A stretch of 18,243 nucleotides of DNA from Comamonadaceae bacterium (GTDB taxonomy: Bacteria > Pseudomonadota > Gammaproteobacteria > Burkholderiales > Burkholderiaceae): assembly GCA_947505995.1 (NCBI GenBank), contig CANNNB010000020.1, positions 1-18,243 of the forward strand, in the 5' to 3' direction. The notes under the pieces were generated by a model. The model searched no databases, was not told where the DNA came from, and saw only the letters and a program-made list of their open reading frames with translations. Below, one piece after another: positions 16,361-18,243 of the stretch. The translations under genes and the position numbers were made by a program. Within the stretch, counting starts at the first letter, position 1; each line of letters begins with the position of its first letter.

Positions 16361-17418
16361 GCGGCCAATGCCTCACAAGCAGCCACCACTTCACGGGTAG
16401 CCTCCGTCTTTTTGAGAGCCCAGGCTTTTTCTGCGCAGGCCAGCAGTTCTTCACGCGTGATGCTGCTCAAGCGTTCTGCCAAAGCTTCAGCAGTGAGTTG
16501 CGCTTGCGGCATGAGCCAGCCACCGCCTTGACTTACCAAGAAGTTGGCGTTGGTGGTTTGATGGTCATCGACGGCAAAGGGGAAAGGCACATAAATTGCA
16601 GCTGCGCCCACGGCTGCAATTTCGGTCACAGTGCTAGCTCCGGCGCGGCAGATAATCAGATCAGCCTCTGCAAAAGCTTGTGCCGTATCGTCTATGAAGG
16701 GCGTGAGTTCGGCCTGCACACCTGCTTTGGCGTAATTTGCTTGCAGCGCTTCAATTTGCTTGGCGCCACTTTGATGGACCACAACCGGACGCTTGTGTTC
16801 TGGCAACAAAGCCAATGCCTTGGGCACCAAGTCATTCAAAGCTTGAGCACCCAAACTGCCGCCGACCACCCACAACTTGAGGGGGCCTGTGCGGCCTGCA
16901 AAACGCAAAGCAGGTGCAGGTTTATTCAAAAAATCTTGGCGCAAAGGATTGCCCACCCAAATGGCATTTTTCAAGACATTGGGGAAAGCGCTGTAAATGC
17001 GGTCTGCCACGCCAGCCAATACTTTATTGGCCATGCCAGCCACTGAGTTTTGTTCGTGCAAGACCAAAGGTTTGCCCAAAAGAACTGACATCATGCCGCC
17101 CGGAAAAGTGATGTAGCCACCCAGGCCCACCACCACATCGGGCTTCACGCGTCGAACCACTTGAATGCTTTGCCAGAAAGCTTTGAGCAACTTCAAAGGC
17201 AAGAAAACCAAACTGGTCAAACCCTTGCCGCGCACACCGCCAAACGACACTGGCTCAAAGGGGAAACCTCGCTCTGGAACCCATTGACTTTCCATGTTGC
17301 CCGGCACACCCAACCAATGCACGCGCCATCCTGCATCTCGCAAAGATTCAGCCACTGCCAAACCTGGGAAAATGTGTCCACCTGTACCGCCCGCCATGAT
17401 CAATGCGCAGTGACTCAT
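16357..17418 (-). CDS. murG: UDP-GlcNAc:lipid I GlcNAc transferase MurG
   Basis: MurG is the peripheral membrane GT-B enzyme that moves GlcNAc from UDP-GlcNAc to lipid I, making lipid II on the inner face of the inner membrane. The 353-residue product begins with [18 protein letters not shown] (about 7-24), the MurG glycine-rich loop. [25 protein letters not shown] and [13 protein letters not shown] follow, with [14 protein letters not shown] in the C-terminal donor-binding half. Length and motifs are standard. The gene overlaps ftsW upstream and murC downstream by ATGA at both ends, so its product is made in step with the flippase/polymerase and ligase partners of the same pathway. Confidence 0.97.
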   Translation of the reverse strand: MSHCALIMAGGTGGHIFPGLAVAESLRDAGWRVHWLGVPGNMESQWVPERGFPFEPVSFGGVRGKGLTSLVFLPLKLLKAFWQSIQVVRRVKPDVVVGLGGYITFPGGMMSVLLGKPLVLHEQNSVAGMANKVLAGVADRIYSAFPNVLKNAIWVGNPLRQDFLNKPAPALRFAGRTGPLKLWVVGGSLGAQALNDLVPKALALLPEHKRPVVVHQSGAKQIEALQANYAKAGVQAELTPFIDDTAQAFAEADLIICRAGASTVTEIAAVGAAAIYVPFPFAVDDHQTTNANFLVSQGGGWLMPQAQLTAEALAERLSSITREELLACAEKAWALKKTEATREVVAACEALAA

Positions 17419-18243
17419 GTTCGGCCCCTTCGCATCATTTGTTTGTTCTCGGCATCAATTCGAAGCACGATGGCAATGGCGATCAAATTCATCAAAATTG
17501 CCGACCCGCCATAACTCATGAGCGGCAAGGTCAAACCTTTGGTGGGCAATGCACCCAAGTTAACACCCATGTTGATGAAGGACTGGAACCCAATCCAAAT
17601 ACCAACACCCTGCGCCACCAAACCTGCAAAGGTTCGATCAAGGGCCAAGGCTTGACGGCCAATGACCATGATGCGGCGGCTGAGCCACAAGAACATGCCA
17701 ATCACGGCAACCACGCCCACCAAGCCAAACTCTTCTCCAATGACAGCCAGCAAGAAATCGGTGTGCGCTTCTGGTAACCAATGCAGTTTTTCAACACTGC
17801 CACCCAAGCCCACACCAAAAATTTCCCCACGGCCAATGGCAATAAGCGAGTGCGACAACTGATAGCCTTTGCCCAAAGTGTGAGTGGGATCCCAAGGATC
17901 GAGGTACGCAAAAATGCGCTCACGGCGCCATGGTGATGCAGCAATCATCATGGCAAAGGCAAATACCAAGATGGCCAAAATCAAGAAGAACATCCGGGCA
18001 TTGACACCGCCTAAAAACAAGATACCCATGGCAATGATGGCAATCACCAAGAAGGCACCCATGTCAGGTTCAGCCAACAAGAAGATACCGGCCAAGGCCA
18101 CTGCTGCGCCCATTGGCAGAACAGCGCGGAAGAAGCGTTCTTTCACTTCCATCTTGCGCACCATGTAGTCGGATGCGTAAATGATGACGGCCAACTTGGC
18201 GAACTCAGAAGGTTGAAAGTTCATCACACCCAAGGAAATCCAT
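17415..18243 (-). CDS. ftsW: Septal SEDS peptidoglycan polymerase FtsW (N-terminal part outside window)
   Basis: FtsW polymerises septal glycan strands together with FtsI (PBP3). The frame stays open to the right edge of the window, reading [16 protein letters not shown], so the true start lies outside and about 275 residues are visible. Seen motifs are [34 protein letters not shown] and [21 protein letters not shown], whose Asp matches the essential SEDS aspartate. IGEEFGLVG and [13 protein letters not shown] follow. The PEAHTDF wording and the place before murG mark it as FtsW rather than RodA. Several hydrophobic segments are visible. It ends in an ATGA overlap with murG. By usual gene order murD should lie upstream. 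Confidence 0.95.
   Translation of the reverse strand, partial: WISLGVMNFQPSEFAKLAVIIYASDYMVRKMEVKERFFRAVLPMGAAVALAGIFLLAEPDMGAFLVIAIIAMGILFLGGVNARMFFLILAILVFAFAMMIAASPWRRERIFAYLDPWDPTHTLGKGYQLSHSLIAIGRGEIFGVGLGGSVEKLHWLPEAHTDFLLAVIGEEFGLVGVVAVIGMFLWLSRRIMVIGRQALALDRTFAGLVAQGVGIWIGFQSFINMGVNLGALPTKGLTLPLMSYGGSAILMNLIAIAIVLRIDAENKQMMRRGRT

Overview
The window looks like chromosomal core DNA of a betaproteobacterium of the order Burkholderiales, most likely a Comamonadaceae member of the Limnohabitans/Rhodoferax kind. I infer this from the gene order (ftsW-murG-murC-ddl-ftsQ-ftsA-ftsZ-lpxC, and an RNB ribonuclease-TonB-like-aroE-mtgA-ruvC block), the flavour of the proteins, and a GC content that looks only slightly above half by eye. 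The genus is a guess. I see no insertion sequence, prophage, CRISPR array, tRNA or rRNA gene.

Layout from left to right. Positions 1-184 hold no protein gene, but contain a terminator-like hairpin and a second hairpin read leftward, perhaps a small RNA or the 3' end of tldD. Next come tldD (peptidase of the TldD/TldE pair) and rodA (SEDS glycosyltransferase of cell elongation), both leftward. A 99-base divergent promoter region follows. Rightward from it run an RNB-family ribonuclease, a TonB/TolA-like membrane protein, aroE, mtgA (monofunctional peptidoglycan transglycosylase) and ruvC. After ruvC a 158-base convergent gap holds a long, nearly perfect palindrome (8198-8305). Leftward again, and therefore upstream when read from the right edge, is the distal half of the division and cell wall (dcw) cluster: ftsW (cut by the window edge), murG, murC, ddl, ftsQ, ftsA, ftsZ, lpxC, and an MFS exporter at the end.

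How the genes work together. MurC and Ddl make peptidoglycan precursor parts in the cytoplasm, MurG completes lipid II, and FtsW, RodA and MtgA polymerise glycan strands at the septum or side wall. FtsQ, FtsA and FtsZ organise the divisome. LpxC commits UDP-GlcNAc derivatives to lipid A, so the segment is almost wholly about envelope growth. The four junctions from ftsW to ftsQ are all ATGA stop/start overlaps, which indicates tight translational coupling. ftsZ, by contrast, has its own 129-base leader and the only strong Shine-Dalgarno sequence I see.

Most notable observations. First, five gene starts (rodA, the RNB gene, tldD, ruvC, lpxC) have a -10-like hexamer of form NANAAT only 6 or 7 bases before the ATG and no Shine-Dalgarno sequence, which suggests leaderless transcripts. 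Second, the ruvC/MFS gap holds a palindrome without the T-tract of an ordinary terminator. Third, there are structured non-coding segments at 1-139 and 1671-1708. I found no clear new multi-gene system; the protein genes are recognisable core genes.
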